A stretch of DNA of 64,000 nt, from the NCBI GenBank assembly GCA_002077065.1, contig NAJO01000024.1, forward strand, positions 1 to 64,000. Direction: 5' to 3'. The position numbers were made by a program, and so were the translations under genes. Under the pieces are notes generated by a model. It worked only from the letters and a program-made list of their open reading frames with translations, searched no databases and was not told the DNA's origin. Positions 52,881 to 63,637 of this stretch are shown here, in pieces. The stretch's first letter is position 1. Each line of letters begins with the position of its first letter. The stretch is from Cryoendolithus antarcticus (Eukaryota; Ascomycota; Dothideomycetes; Cladosporiales; Cladosporiaceae).

Positions 52881-53451
52881 TGGACTGTTTGGTCGGGCAA
52901 GTGAGCCATGGTGCTGGATCGCGTCGCTTGTGAGATGTTTTGTATACATAGTGAAGAGACCATTCACCCGACGACTTCCGCCGACGACTTCCGCTTTCTA
53001 CTTGTATCCGCGTTTCGTGATAATCGTCCGGACGCTCTTGTGCTGGCGTGCAAGCACAAAACCCTGCCTTTCACCCGATATCGCTGAAAGCGAGCAAAAT
53101 GGTCATTCGCACTTTTCCTCTGGACTTGGGTGTCTCATGAACACTCCGAAATCAAAGGCCTACAATGCGGGCTGGTTTGATGAGAGCGTTGTCCACAGGT
53201 CAGACGTGGAAGCGAAGTCCGAGTCATATCGCTGCGAGCGATGTATTCGCTTCTCACGTAAGTGCATAATGTGACCATACAAGTCTACACCTTTTATATC
53301 AATTACTAGGTGTCTATTCTTGTGTCTTCGCGCTGTCACATATATCGCTTCATTGTGCAGTATCACCCACTACTTGACCCGATCAACTTGACGCCAGTTC
53401 GAGAACACCAGATTCTTATCTACAGCCCACTATATTCGTGGCACAAGATGC
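52881..53451. other. Convergent intergenic region
   Basis: Between kinase and PAL 3' ends; nothing recognised. Confidence 0.55.
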
Positions 53452-55854
53452 TCATGACAAACTCTTGATCAACACCCCTCGCATGCCGCCACTCCTCAGT
53501 GCCTCGTAGATCCTCCCAATCCTCGTCCCAATCGTCACCTTATCTCCATGCACCTCGACACCTTCTCTCTCCATGCTCGGATAAGTAGGGTGCTCCACGA
53601 GTCCCTTGTGTAGCGGCACACCCAGGTCATGACGGATGTAGCTGTACATGATTGCTGAGCCGTGGCCGAGGTACTGCAGTGCTGGTGGGCCGTCTGGGGA
53701 GGCGAAGCGAACGCGGGTTTCTTGGATGGCGGAGGTGATTATTGAGGTGAGATCGGAGGTCCAGGAGTCGAGCGTGTTGAGGGGAAGTGAGGAAGTGCGA
53801 GGAAGAGCAAGCGTGATGGCGATGAGTGTAGCTTCGGCAGCCGTGGCGGCGCGAGATGCGGTGTCTTTGCTCTTAGCAGACAGTAAGCCCGCCTTGATGG
53901 CGACGAGGACGTCAGGCCAGGTCGATGCGAGATCTGGGAACTTCTCAGAGAATAATGCTTCGGCTTCTCGTTGAATGACCTCCATGTACTCGAGGTTCAG
54001 GACGTGCAGGTCGAGAGCTTGGCAGACTGTGTATAGGTGTGTGGCAGTCATGAGCGAGACAAGCTCTACAGCGTCCATCGTGTAGCGCGAGCTGATAAGA
54101 GCGAGCGAGTTTACTGCCTGATTGTGCATCTCTGCGCTCTGTACGTGGCTACTGACTGGATTCGCCAGGTACGCCAGCTCTGACTGATACGCGGCCATGT
54201 TGATGTCGATACCCTTGAAGGTGTACGATAGTCCTGGGTCGTCGAATGCCAGATTGGGCGTCAGGATGCCGTTGAGTGTTGTGTTGATTAGCTCTGTGTT
54301 TTGAGCGAACATCAACTTCCCGATCATCTGCAGCGACAGCCGCGCCTTCTCCATGGCAGACGTAATCGAGGCAGCCTGGAAGTTGCCACCGTGGTGGACG
54401 TAGCCGTTTTCTGCATCGACCAGCGGGTTGTCTGTAGTTGAGTTTAGCTCGATGGCGACCTGCTTTGCTGCGAGGCCAAGATCCTCCAACTGCGGCCCAA
54501 GCCATTGTGGGGCAGTCCGTAGAGCGTAGCGATCTTGGTAGAGTCCAGCTGTGTGCGCATCTTTGCCGACGACCAGACGAGACTTTCGCAGTTGGCGGAA
54601 GACGTTCTCGGCGACTTCCCGTTGACCAGGGTGTGGTCGCACGTCAGAAATGAACGGATGGTAGTTGTCTGCACTGCCGCGCATGGCTTCTGTCGACATC
54701 GCTGTGAGGACTTGAGATGCAAGTGCGAGGTACTGTGTCTCGTGAAGAGCCATTGTGCCGGCTGCGCAGCTGACACCTGTGCCGTTCCTATATAATGTCA
54801 GTAAGGTCTCGGTGAGATGCACACGGTCACATCCTTACATGAGTCCGAGACCCTCCTTCGGCCTCATGACCGTAGGCTTCAGCCCGGCCATGCGAAGGGC
54901 TTTGTCTGCGCTCATGATTTGACGTCTGCCACGTTCGATCGCACAGTCTAGATGAATATCACTGTTGCCCTCGAGTGCACCGGCGATGTAAGACAATGGC
55001 GACAGATCGCCACTTGCGGAGATGCTGCCTCTCAGTGGGATGACAGGGATGAAATCATGGTTTAGCAGCGTTGTGATAGCTTCAACGATCTCAAGCCGGA
55101 CTGCCGAGTGCCCTCGAAGCAGGGAATTGACTCTGGCCACCATTGACCCGCGGACAACATAGCGGGGCAGGTTGTGTGGTTTCAGAGATTGAAGGTTGGC
55201 AGACGCAGCGTCATCGAATCGTCCAAGGTCGGAAGGCAGTAGTACGCCACTTTCCTGGTGCTGAATGAGGGCGCGTTGCATGTTGGCGAAATCGTTGCTG
55301 CGAGTGTCGGCACTGCCACCGTAACCTGTGTTGATGCCTATATCATATTAGTACATGCGGGAAATGACCGCGACAGGTCTTGCTTACCATACACAACATT
55401 CCCTGCCTCGAGATGCTGCTGCAGGAAGTCAATGCCGGTGTTGACACGGTTTCTCACCTTGCTGTCGCTGCTGACTGTCACTGGAACGTTATACCTGTAT
55501 GCTGGGGTCAGCAGAGTTCGCCCATGAATTCATTCCCCCCCCAACTTACCACGCAACAGCAACGAGCTCGGCCAAGGTCAGATGCTCTCCTGATAAGACG
55601 ACGACGTCCTCCTTCATGGCCGTCTCGGCCTTGGCATCGATGCATCTTTGGAGCACATGATCGTGCTCGACCACCCACGCGAGGTGCTCTCCGAACGTGT
55701 TCGACGCAATCCGACCGCTCGCTGCCTTCTGCCTTGGACTGTCTGGCACAGATGCCGGTGTGGGAGGGAAGTGGTCGTCTGAGAGGAAACGGCTTGGCAT
55801 AGTGCTCTGTTGCGAGATCGCACTCGTGTCGTCGATCAGAATTGCAGGAGCCAT
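53452..55854 (-). CDS. PAL: Phenylalanine ammonia-lyase
   Basis: Four exons, 55854-55550, 55494-55388, 55337-54839 and 54787-53452, encode 748 residues. The start is MAPAILIDDTSAIS. Exon joins give LAELVAVAW-YNVPVTVSSD and NVVYG-INTGYGGSADTRSND, the active-site loop with the catalytic Tyr. The MIO cofactor triad Ala245-Ser246-Gly247 is in GSISASGDLSPLSYIAGAL. Later motifs include GLGL-MNGTGVSCAAGTMAL, QDRYALRTAPQWLGP, NSTTDNPLVD and GGNFQAASITSAMEKARL. It deaminates phenylalanine to cinnamate. The residues after ALIQ are His164-Gln165, like the His-Gln pair in yeast enzymes that also use tyrosine. Introns are 49-55 nt. Confidence 0.95.
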
Positions 55855-56510
55855 AGTGGGAGTCTTGGTAGGGATCAAGCAAAGGAATTCGTTGTATAGA
55901 GTGTGCGATTCACAGAGATTGACATTGGAGTGTATAGAGCAGGAGACGACATATAGGGAAAGGAGCCTCACCCGCACCTAGCCGTATGTCTTCACGGACA
56001 ACTAAGCCGCTTTGTGTTGACACGCCCAGCATGCCTGTTTCTGTTTGTAAGATCAGATCAGCTGCCTCTACAGGGAAGGTAATGATGCCACGCGTCTCGG
56101 TTTCGCAGGATCGCTGCTGTCATGGTACTCGTTGAGAAGTCTAGCAGCCGCTATCACTGCGGCTGTCTCGGATGGGTCGTGTTCACTGGCCGATGGGACG
56201 CAGCGTTATCAGACATGCCCCTGACCCCTCAAGCCACAGGGTGATTGCAGATGCACGAGGTAGGGCGGTGAAGGCATCTTGCGCCTGGACACACGATGTC
56301 TATGGAAGAGAGGGAAGGATCCGGCGCCTTCTCCGTTGCACAGACGTTCAAGGAAGCCGTGGGGAGGCGTTCCGAAGCTTTCGATACCTTCCCGTTGTCG
56401 TGTCCACCATGCTGCACATACGACGTGCAACTCCAACACTGCCCCTTCCGCAGAATCGACGCGAGCCACATGCCATCGTGCGACATGATCAAAAGTAAGG
56501 CAAAAATAAT
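55855..56510. other. Intergenic: PAL promoter side and 3' flank of tRNA-Gly
   Basis: No protein gene supported. The tRNA terminator lies at its right end. Confidence 0.55.
56502..56506 (-). terminator. RNA polymerase III terminator of tRNA-Gly
   Basis: A run of five T on the minus strand, four bases after the discriminator base. Confidence 0.8.
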
Positions 56511-56593
56511 TGCATGATCCGAGACTCGAACTCGGTACTAACGCAGTTTCCGTGTGATGGGAAGCGTTAATGATACCCTTCCACCAATCATGC
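56511..56593 (-). tRNA. tRNA-Gly(CCC) with a 12 nt intron
   Basis: Minus strand, 83 nt in the gene. Acceptor arm GCATGAT pairs with ATCATGC (7 bp), discriminator A. A box TGGTGGAAGGG fits TRGYNNARNNG. T arm CCGAG-TTCGAGT-CTCGG has a perfect 5 bp stem and B box. Anticodon stem AACGC pairs with GCGTT. The loop holds TT-CCC-A, then a 12 nt intron (56557-56546), then T38. Anticodon CCC is at 56561-56559, decoding GGG. The intron sits after position 37, the standard site. The GCAT start and A73 are glycine identity features. Confidence 0.92.
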
Positions 56594-57528
56594 GATGCAA
56601 AACGAACCGGGTTAATCGTATATAACTCATTTATATATTATATTCGTCATACTGTGTCTGATGGGCAAGCTGTGGCCTAAGCTCCGCTGCAACCCAATTG
56701 CACGGCTCTCTCTAACGTGAACAACAGCTTAATCACCATTTGCTACGCTCCTGTTCATTACTTTACCTCTATCATGGTATAACACGTATCAACAAGGCCA
56801 GCGATATGCTTCTCACCGTGGGTCAAGGCTTACCTGCATGCAAAAGTGTCTCCTCGACATTCCATCACCGAGAGCACTGCACGGAGCGCGTCCTCGTTGC
56901 ATAAGGTAGTATTGGCATCCAGACGACAGTTTCTGACTTCGATGGACCTTCGGCGGAACTTGGTTTGTTGAGCCATTGCTGCCGTCACCCTCACTCCAGC
57001 ACAAAAGCACGCCGCCAGCTTCCCAAACTTGCCCAGATGATGTCGAGTGAACATACTGAACTTCAGACTTTGACCACTGGACGCGTCTGTGGCAGCCAAG
57101 GTGGTTCAGATTACTGGGCTAAGTACCACGGTTTTGACGACCACATTCCTTTGTCTCATTCCTGTCAGTGTTTCCCGACTTCCCCATCAGGCGCGTCTCC
57201 GGCGCGCGTAAGATCCAACGGAGCATCGGCAGCAAGCAGGGTGCTATATTCCTTCCATTGTCGCTGTAGGTAGTGCGTAGCCCTATAATTTGGACGACTG
57301 CTTCAGCTTCGCCCGCCCGCCCCACATCGTCCACTCCGGAGCTCTGGCCTCAGTGATAAGCGAGCGCAAGCGCGCAACCTGTACGGAGATACGCTAGACT
57401 CCCTCACACCACCAGAGCGATCAGCGCAGAAGCGACACAGATACGGCTAGAGGATCGAGCAGCGAGGAGTAAGACCGTTGGCGATCCGGAGTTCTCCTGG
57501 CGTAGAGTCACGCTGTAGTCAGTCCAAG
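56594..57528. other. Intergenic: tRNA upstream region and WSC gene promoter
   Basis: Immediately 5' of the tRNA (56600-56645) is an AT-rich stretch. No protein gene supported across 0.9 kb. Confidence 0.5.
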
Positions 57529-59842
57529 ATGACCTCTTCGATAAGGACAAGTATGGGACTGGCACTTACGGCGCTGCAAGGTGCCAATGCCTTCTTTCGG
57601 ATCAATTGCGCAACTGTACAATCTGGGAGAATAGACCCACTAGTCAACCCTGGAACGCTGGCTGCTCATTCACATACGATCCTCGGAGGCAGCAGTAAGT
57701 GCGATCGTCACTCGTCTGAAGATCAAATTATTGACGTGCTGCAGACATCGGCGTGAACGCGACCTACCAGTCACTCCTAGACTCAGACTGCTCATCCTGC
57801 GAGGTCCAAGCCGACAAGTCCGCGTACTGGTCCCCGACTCTTTACTACGAGTACCCGAACGGATCATTCATTGAAACAGCTCATGGTGGCGGCGTAGTGT
57901 ACTACCTTGGCCGCGGTCCAGGGCAGAACGACACCGTACCCTTCCCCCCAGGCTTCATGGTGCTAAGTGGCGACAAGGCAGCACGCAGTTACGACAACGC
58001 TACTTTCACCTACGGCACAGCGGATTATCCCGGACGTCCAGTGGCCGATCGGATAAGTTTCGCCTGTCTGGACGGATTGTACCAGCCGGAGCAGCCGTAC
58101 ATGTACAAGACAGACTGCCAAGACGGCATGCGAGCACAGGTCCACTTCCAGAGCTGCTGGAACGGTAAGGATCTGTACAAACCTGACAACAGTCACGTTG
58201 CCTACCAAAGTCGCATCGACGACGGGATATGCCCGCCCACCCATTCAGTCCAGGTCCCTCATATCTTTCTCGAAATCAATTATCAAGTCAACGATATCCC
58301 CGGAAAGACACCAGACGGCCGCTTCGTGTTCTCGCAGGGTGATCCAACAGGTTACGGGTTCCACGCCGATTTCCAGAATGGCTGGGAGATGGACATCCAG
58401 ACGTACGCTGTCAAGAACTGCTTGAACACTGTCGACTTTGGACAGATTTCCGCATGTCCCCCACTGCAGGCTGTAGACACTAGCGCCTATGGCGTCAACT
58501 GTCCTCAGCGTCCACGTCCGATCGATGAGCCCGTTGATGGACTACTGGCTAAGCTACCAGGCTGTATCAAAATCACTCCTGGACCAGCAGCGGCCCCAGC
58601 AGCATCCATGACTTGTCCGAAAGATGTTATACCATCCAAAATCATCGCAACAAAAGACACTACAGCCACACCAACGCAGTCCGTAGCGCCTGGCCAGCCG
58701 TTCGGTGGTGAGTACCAGATCTATCTCGGCTGTTTCAACGACACTGCCGGCCAGACCCGCGCTCTGAACGCGTACTCAGAGGCCAACTACGTCAACATGA
58801 CCGTCGAATACTGCATGGGTATCTGCCACGATCGCGGATATCGCCTTTCCGGGGTGGAGTATGCTCAAGAGTGTCATTGTGATAACGTGCTGAACCCGAC
58901 TGCCGTAGGGGGTCAACTGGGCTGCAACTGGAACTGTGGTCGTACGATGGTGGAGAGCTTGGGCTACCGTCAGAACTGCGGCGGCTACAGTCTGATCGAT
59001 CTGTATAACAACACTGATCCGGCATTCGTGGCGAACGGGAGCGAGACAGCTAACGGCGGCCTACCTGTCCCGTACACTCCGCTCGCACCGTTTGCTGACA
59101 ACTACGTCGGCTGCTTCACTGACTTGGACCCGCGGACTTTGAGCAGCAACAATACGCAGTCGGATGATATGACTGTGGAGGTGTGCGCGGCGTTCTGCGC
59201 AGGAGGGCCGGGATATCGGTATTACGGCGTGGAATATGGGTCTCAAGTAAGTCATGCGGACCTAGCACCTGAGCATAGATTGACTGACATATCTTATAGT
59301 GCTACTGCGGTAACGCATTCGCAGCAGTCGCACAGCTCCTCAACACCACCTCAAGTCCCACAAATGACTCAGCCTGCAGCATCCGCTGTGCTGGCTCCAA
59401 CCCTGAGCTCTGCGGCGGCGCAAACGCACTGAGCGTCTACAATGTCACAGACTTCGTTGTCCCAGCGCCGAAGCCCTCTGTAGGAAAGTACCGATCGCAA
59501 GGCTGTCTGACGGATCCTCCGAACAACGTTGGCCGATCCTTGATTGGACCTTCGATAGACAGCCCGAACATGACCAACGAGCTCTGCATCAAGTACTGTC
59601 TTGGGCAAGAGATGCACTATGCTGCGTACGTACACTATCGTCTGGGAAGTTCGTCCGTCCACTGACATTGCGGCAGGATCGAGTACAGCACGCAGTGCTT
59701 CTGCGGCAACGCCGTGAACAGCGCGGGAGGCGCACAGTCGATCTCGTGTCCTGTGTCCAACTTGATGACATGTCCAGGCAACACGAAGGAGCTGTGTGGC
59801 GGTCCAAACTTGATGAACTTGTTCTATTCGTCTACACTTTGA
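57529..59842 (+). CDS. Secreted DUF1996 protein with three WSC domains
   Basis: Four exons (57529-57694, 57745-59246, 59300-59625, 59677-59842) encode 719 residues. The N-terminus is a signal peptide (MGLALTALQGANAFF core). DUF1996 covers about residues 25-265: RIDPLVNPGTLAAHSHTI, GGSS-NIGVNATYQSLLDSDC, DKSAYWSPTLYY. After a Pro/Ala/Thr linker come three Cys-rich WSC domains beginning YLGCFNDTAGQTRALNA (about 378), YVGCFTDLDPRTLSSNN (about 508) and YRSQGCLTDPPNNVGRS (about 619). The last two are only complete after splicing. WSC binds carbohydrate; the protein likely acts at the wall or on plant polysaccharide. No membrane anchor follows the third WSC, so it is probably secreted. Confidence 0.9.
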
Positions 59843-59973
59843 GCGATGTACTCGCATCGGTGTATCAGTATGATATTCTCACGAGCCATCGATCTCAATC
59901 ATAGCGCTGGTCAATGGGGCTTCTAGTAGTTGTCGCGACCCGGCGCGACTAGGCTGTGAAGCGCATGCGATCT

Positions 59974-62271
59974 TCATGTGTAACCTTGAAATGCACCTCC
60001 ACTCGCTGGCGCGCTCGAACCGGTCTGCCAGTCAATCGAGTCTGCCATCCAGTCTTCAAAGGTCCAGGATTCCATATCGTCAAAATTGAACGGTAGAATC
60101 CCGTTCATATCGAATGGTACATCACCCAAAGCCCAAGGCGTTGCTTTTGTAGAGCTTCCCGCAAGACTCGCGGCTGCGCCGTTCATCTGCTGCTTAGCCT
60201 CCTGCGACTTATCATATAGCGACACGATAGCGTCGACGGCTTCCTGCTGGTACATAGATCGTCTTGCACTGTCTCGGCAGCTCTTGATGTAGGCCTGCGT
60301 GGCTAGCACAAACCATAGTGACTTGTGTTCGCAGCCAAGGCGGAAGACGCGATCGGTCAGTAGCTCAACGATGCGCTCCATAAGCCCGGGTACGGTGTCG
60401 TCGACAGCTTTCGTGTACACGCTGGACTGCAAGTAATTCGTCGTCAAGGCGACTTGCGCCAGCACGAAGCCTGCCCTAATGTAGTCCTGGCGAAGAAGCA
60501 AGATACTGCGGTTGCCTGCATTGAGTAGATCCCGGTGTACATCGACAATGCGGGTCGCTGTGTCCAAAATAGTCATGATAGACGTGTTTCGCTGGATCGA
60601 GGAGGTCGCTGTACGAAGGGAGGCGCTATGCAATGCAAGTATGTACTGGAGATGCTTCAGCTCCAGTGCAGCTCGTACGGCTTGCGGAGCAGTATCAACG
60701 GACAACGGGATTGCTTGCGAAATTGCCGTAAGTTCCTGGGTATACTTCATCACCTCTTCAAACGCGAAGCGACCTCCAACAGTGTTGAGTCTGACATTCA
60801 GATTACTACGGAGGCCAAAGGATCTCGTCACCAAAGCTAGATATGAGGAGGTAGAATAGGTGGTCGCCGAGAGTTCCACAGGGATTTCATCATCTTCGAT
60901 GCTCTCGTCGCGTATGTTCCGAGGTGCCTCTGTGTCGCTCTGGGAGAGCCACGGGACTGCGACTATCCCACGTTCGAAAGAGGTCTCCAGCTCCAAGTCT
61001 GCAATCATCGTCCACATCCTCCGTCGTAGCTCCTTGTCTACCTCGCTGGTTGCCTTCCGTAGATGGGATGGAGAGCGATGGAATCCCATAGACATCAATC
61101 TCAACATAAGACCTCCCACCTCCGTGGGGCGCCGCTTGGTCTTTTCAGCGTTGATTGTCTTTGCAAGTACCAGAAGGCAGAGGAGCTGGAAGGTCTCGGC
61201 AGCGCCCTTCTTGTGGGTTTGAGCTTCGACCCATCGCTCACAGGTGTCAATCATCACAACAGCGCGTAGTCGTGATGCGGCTTTGCTCTGATGGTCGGTC
61301 CCAGTGCCATCGGAATCAAGACATGCTACCGTGGCAATCATGAGCAGAATTACTGCGATGAACGCACTGGACGGAGGCTCCGCAGCTTGTGACCATAAGC
61401 CATCGTAGGCCTTCCAGAATGTAGGTAGATGGACAATGTGGTAAATGGTACCATATGTCGCATGATACAGTTGCACAGCTCGATCAGTCACTTCCTGGGA
61501 TGGTAGTAAGGCCCGTAATGCTGCGTCATCAGCAGTGGCTACGGTCGGCACGTAGTCAGGATGCGACTCGGCCACTGCTTCTTCATCCCCACGGGCACGC
61601 ATCTCCTTCCTGATGCGCTGTAACCTAGGGGACATCTCCATCGCTCCGTGTAAGAAATGATGGAAGTCGCCAACCTGAGCAATGGTAGCCCAGCCACTTG
61701 ATGGACCAGAGTACTCGGTCTTGAATGCTTTCCCACGAAAGATCATCGGCTGCGCGGGTGGTTTGACATCCTGATCACTTTTCGTCGTCTCCGCGGCGTG
61801 TGTCTGAGACTCCTGAGCTCCCAAGGTTACTGAACGCACAACAGGCAGTGACGGCGCGCTCCGTGACAGAGCGGTCTCAAGCTGCTGAATGCGAGCGTTC
61901 TGGGCATGTAATCGGCCTCTCAGAGCATCTGGCGACCCGCCGTTTGAGGTGATCAAGGCAAAATTCTGAGCAAATCCGCCATTTCGATCGGATGGACGCT
62001 TGCACTCAATGTCATCGAGGCGCGAGTCGGATGCGGCAACGCCGTTCTCTTCGACGTACGAACATTGCGCCCCAAGTCCAGCCTTGACGCAGCGTCCGCA
62101 AGCAGGCGACTGCCGATCACACTGCACCTTCCTTCGTCGACAATCAAGACACGATAGTACCTTTCGTCTGCGCTTCCTGTGACTGCCTTGATCCGCGTCC
62201 TCGGGCGATCGAGTGCGCGAGACTGAGGTATGCTCTGTCAGCCCGGCGCTCTCGGCGCCGCAAGCAGACAT
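59974..62271 (-). CDS. Zn2Cys6 fungal transcription factor
   Basis: A 765-residue protein from ATG 62271 (the open frame reaches a GTG at 62295). The binuclear zinc cluster is at residues 41-70: Cys41, 44, 51, 58, 61 and 70 (C-x2-C-x6-C-x6-C-x2-C-x8-C), preceded by a basic patch HRKRRRKVLS. A short coiled region follows (RLHAQNARIQQLETALSRS). The fungal_trans middle homology region spans about 250-480 (TYGTIYHIVHLPTFWKAYDG, RLMSMGFHRSPSHL, RRRMWTMIADLELETSFERG). The C-terminus is acidic with Phe/Trp (MESWTFEDWMADSIDWQ), a likely activation domain. Single exon. Targets unknown; the divergent SDR is a candidate. Confidence 0.93.
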   Translation of the reverse strand: MSACGAESAGLTEHTSVSRTRSPEDADQGSHRKRRRKVLSCLDCRRRKVQCDRQSPACGRCVKAGLGAQCSYVEENGVAASDSRLDDIECKRPSDRNGGFAQNFALITSNGGSPDALRGRLHAQNARIQQLETALSRSAPSLPVVRSVTLGAQESQTHAAETTKSDQDVKPPAQPMIFRGKAFKTEYSGPSSGWATIAQVGDFHHFLHGAMEMSPRLQRIRKEMRARGDEEAVAESHPDYVPTVATADDAALRALLPSQEVTDRAVQLYHATYGTIYHIVHLPTFWKAYDGLWSQAAEPPSSAFIAVILLMIATVACLDSDGTGTDHQSKAASRLRAVVMIDTCERWVEAQTHKKGAAETFQLLCLLVLAKTINAEKTKRRPTEVGGLMLRLMSMGFHRSPSHLRKATSEVDKELRRRMWTMIADLELETSFERGIVAVPWLSQSDTEAPRNIRDESIEDDEIPVELSATTYSTSSYLALVTRSFGLRSNLNVRLNTVGGRFAFEEVMKYTQELTAISQAIPLSVDTAPQAVRAALELKHLQYILALHSASLRTATSSIQRNTSIMTILDTATRIVDVHRDLLNAGNRSILLLRQDYIRAGFVLAQVALTTNYLQSSVYTKAVDDTVPGLMERIVELLTDRVFRLGCEHKSLWFVLATQAYIKSCRDSARRSMYQQEAVDAIVSLYDKSQEAKQQMNGAAASLAGSSTKATPWALGDVPFDMNGILPFNFDDMESWTFEDWMADSIDWQTGSSAPASGGAFQGYT

Positions 62272-62776
62272 ATTCGCTAGGCTAGTGACATTCACTCTTA
62301 CGACCGAAGCAGCGGCAGCGAGAGAGGTGGGTGATACAGTAGACGAGAGAGCCTAGAGGTCTCCGTTCATCGGGAAGGAGATGGGGTGGCTGAAGCTTGG
62401 ACCACGAAGCCAATCCTTCGAACATCGATTGCATTCACTCTCTTGCTACTACATGTACAGACTACACGACGAAGCCTATATGCAGGCGTTGTAAGCACTT
62501 GCCATGGGTCTTGTAGCTGTGGGTTTACAGGCATATTATCCATTGTGCTTCAGGCGAAATTCTCCGCGTCAGCGTAATGTTGACCACCAGGAATTGGCGG
62601 TCGGAGCTGAATGTACAGCATCTTGTCCGCTGCCGTTTGTGTGAAGACCTATATGAAGGTGAGTTATCTTGTGGCCAGTGAGGGCTCTTGACCAGGTAGT
62701 ACAATCTCTTTGACTTCTGCTTCGTTTCTGCAACCTGTGTCTTGAATAGACGTCCAATCGATCGTAGCTCGACACG
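62272..62776. promoter_or_regulatory. Divergent promoter Zn2Cys6 regulator / SDR
   Basis: 505 bp between outward-facing start codons of a zinc cluster regulator and an oxidoreductase, a common arrangement for a regulator and its target. I did not find an obvious pair of CGG half-sites. Confidence 0.45.
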
Positions 62777-63637
62777 ATGTCCGCATCCACGAAGCGGATA
62801 GTCCTCATCACCGGCTGCTCTGATGGAGGCATGGGTGCCGAACTTGCAAAGCACTTCCATCAGGCCGGTCTGCACGTCTACGCGACTGCTCGAGACCCAG
62901 ATAAGATGACGGATATGACAGCCCTCGGCATCGAGACTCTCACCCTGAACATCACATCTGACACCTCGATCAAGGCCTGCGTGGCAAACGTCCCTCGTCT
63001 AGACATCCTCGTCAACAACGCTGGCGCTCTGCACATGATGCCCCTAACGGATCTTTCGATAACCGAAGCAAAGAGATTCTTCGATCTCAACGTCTGGGGT
63101 CACCTTGCAGTCATCCAGGCTTTCTTGCCGTTGCTACTCAAGTCTCGCAAAGCCATGATCGTCAACCACACCACCGTCGGCGCACACCTCGCAGTGCCGT
63201 TCCAATTCACTTACAACGGATCAAAGGCTGCGATGGCCATGATGACAGACACGTTGCGCCTAGAACTGGCAGCATTCGATATAGATGTCGTCAATCTGAA
63301 GACTGGCGGCGTAAACACCAACATTGTCCACAGCAATGCGGCTGCGAAGGCTGCCCTGCCGTCAGATTCGATTTACGCACCAGCAAGAGAGCTCGTGGAG
63401 CCCATGCTTCAAGGCAGCTGGGTGTCCAGCGGCATCTCGGCTGACGAGTGGGCGAAGGGCGTTGTGAGTGATCTTTTGAAGCCACATCTACCGTTGTCTA
63501 TCTGGCGTGGCAAGTCTGCGGGCATGGCCAGGCTGGGGAGTCTGCTGCCGAGTGCTTGGTTCGATGGGTACTTGAAGCGGATCATGGGTTTGGACAAGGT
63601 GGAGGCGATGTTGAAGAGTCAACGACAGAGCGTGTAG
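62777..63637 (+). CDS. Short-chain dehydrogenase, AYR1-like
   Basis: A 286-residue single-exon SDR. The nucleotide motif is TGCSDGGMGAELAKHF (TGxxxGxG, about residues 12-20), then NNAG in LDILVNNAGALHMMP and the catalytic YNGSK (Tyr-x3-Lys). These fit classical SDRs related to 1-acyl-dihydroxyacetone-phosphate reductase AYR1. The usual catalytic Ser region reads IVNHTTVGA, so Ser is replaced by Thr. The C-terminus has a hydrophobic/basic stretch (PLSIWRGKSAGMARLGSLLP) like membrane-associated AYR1 proteins. Substrate unknown. It is divergent from the Zn2Cys6 regulator. Confidence 0.85.
   Translation: MSASTKRIVLITGCSDGGMGAELAKHFHQAGLHVYATARDPDKMTDMTALGIETLTLNITSDTSIKACVANVPRLDILVNNAGALHMMPLTDLSITEAKRFFDLNVWGHLAVIQAFLPLLLKSRKAMIVNHTTVGAHLAVPFQFTYNGSKAAMAMMTDTLRLELAAFDIDVVNLKTGGVNTNIVHSNAAAKAALPSDSIYAPARELVEPMLQGSWVSSGISADEWAKGVVSDLLKPHLPLSIWRGKSAGMARLGSLLPSAWFDGYLKRIMGLDKVEAMLKSQRQSV

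Noticed and set aside
53452..63637. PAL, WSC protein, Zn2Cys6 regulator and SDR as a biosynthetic cluster
   Set aside because: No backbone synthase, P450 or transporter is present, and a tRNA and about 3 kb separate PAL from the rest. Adjacency alone is weak.
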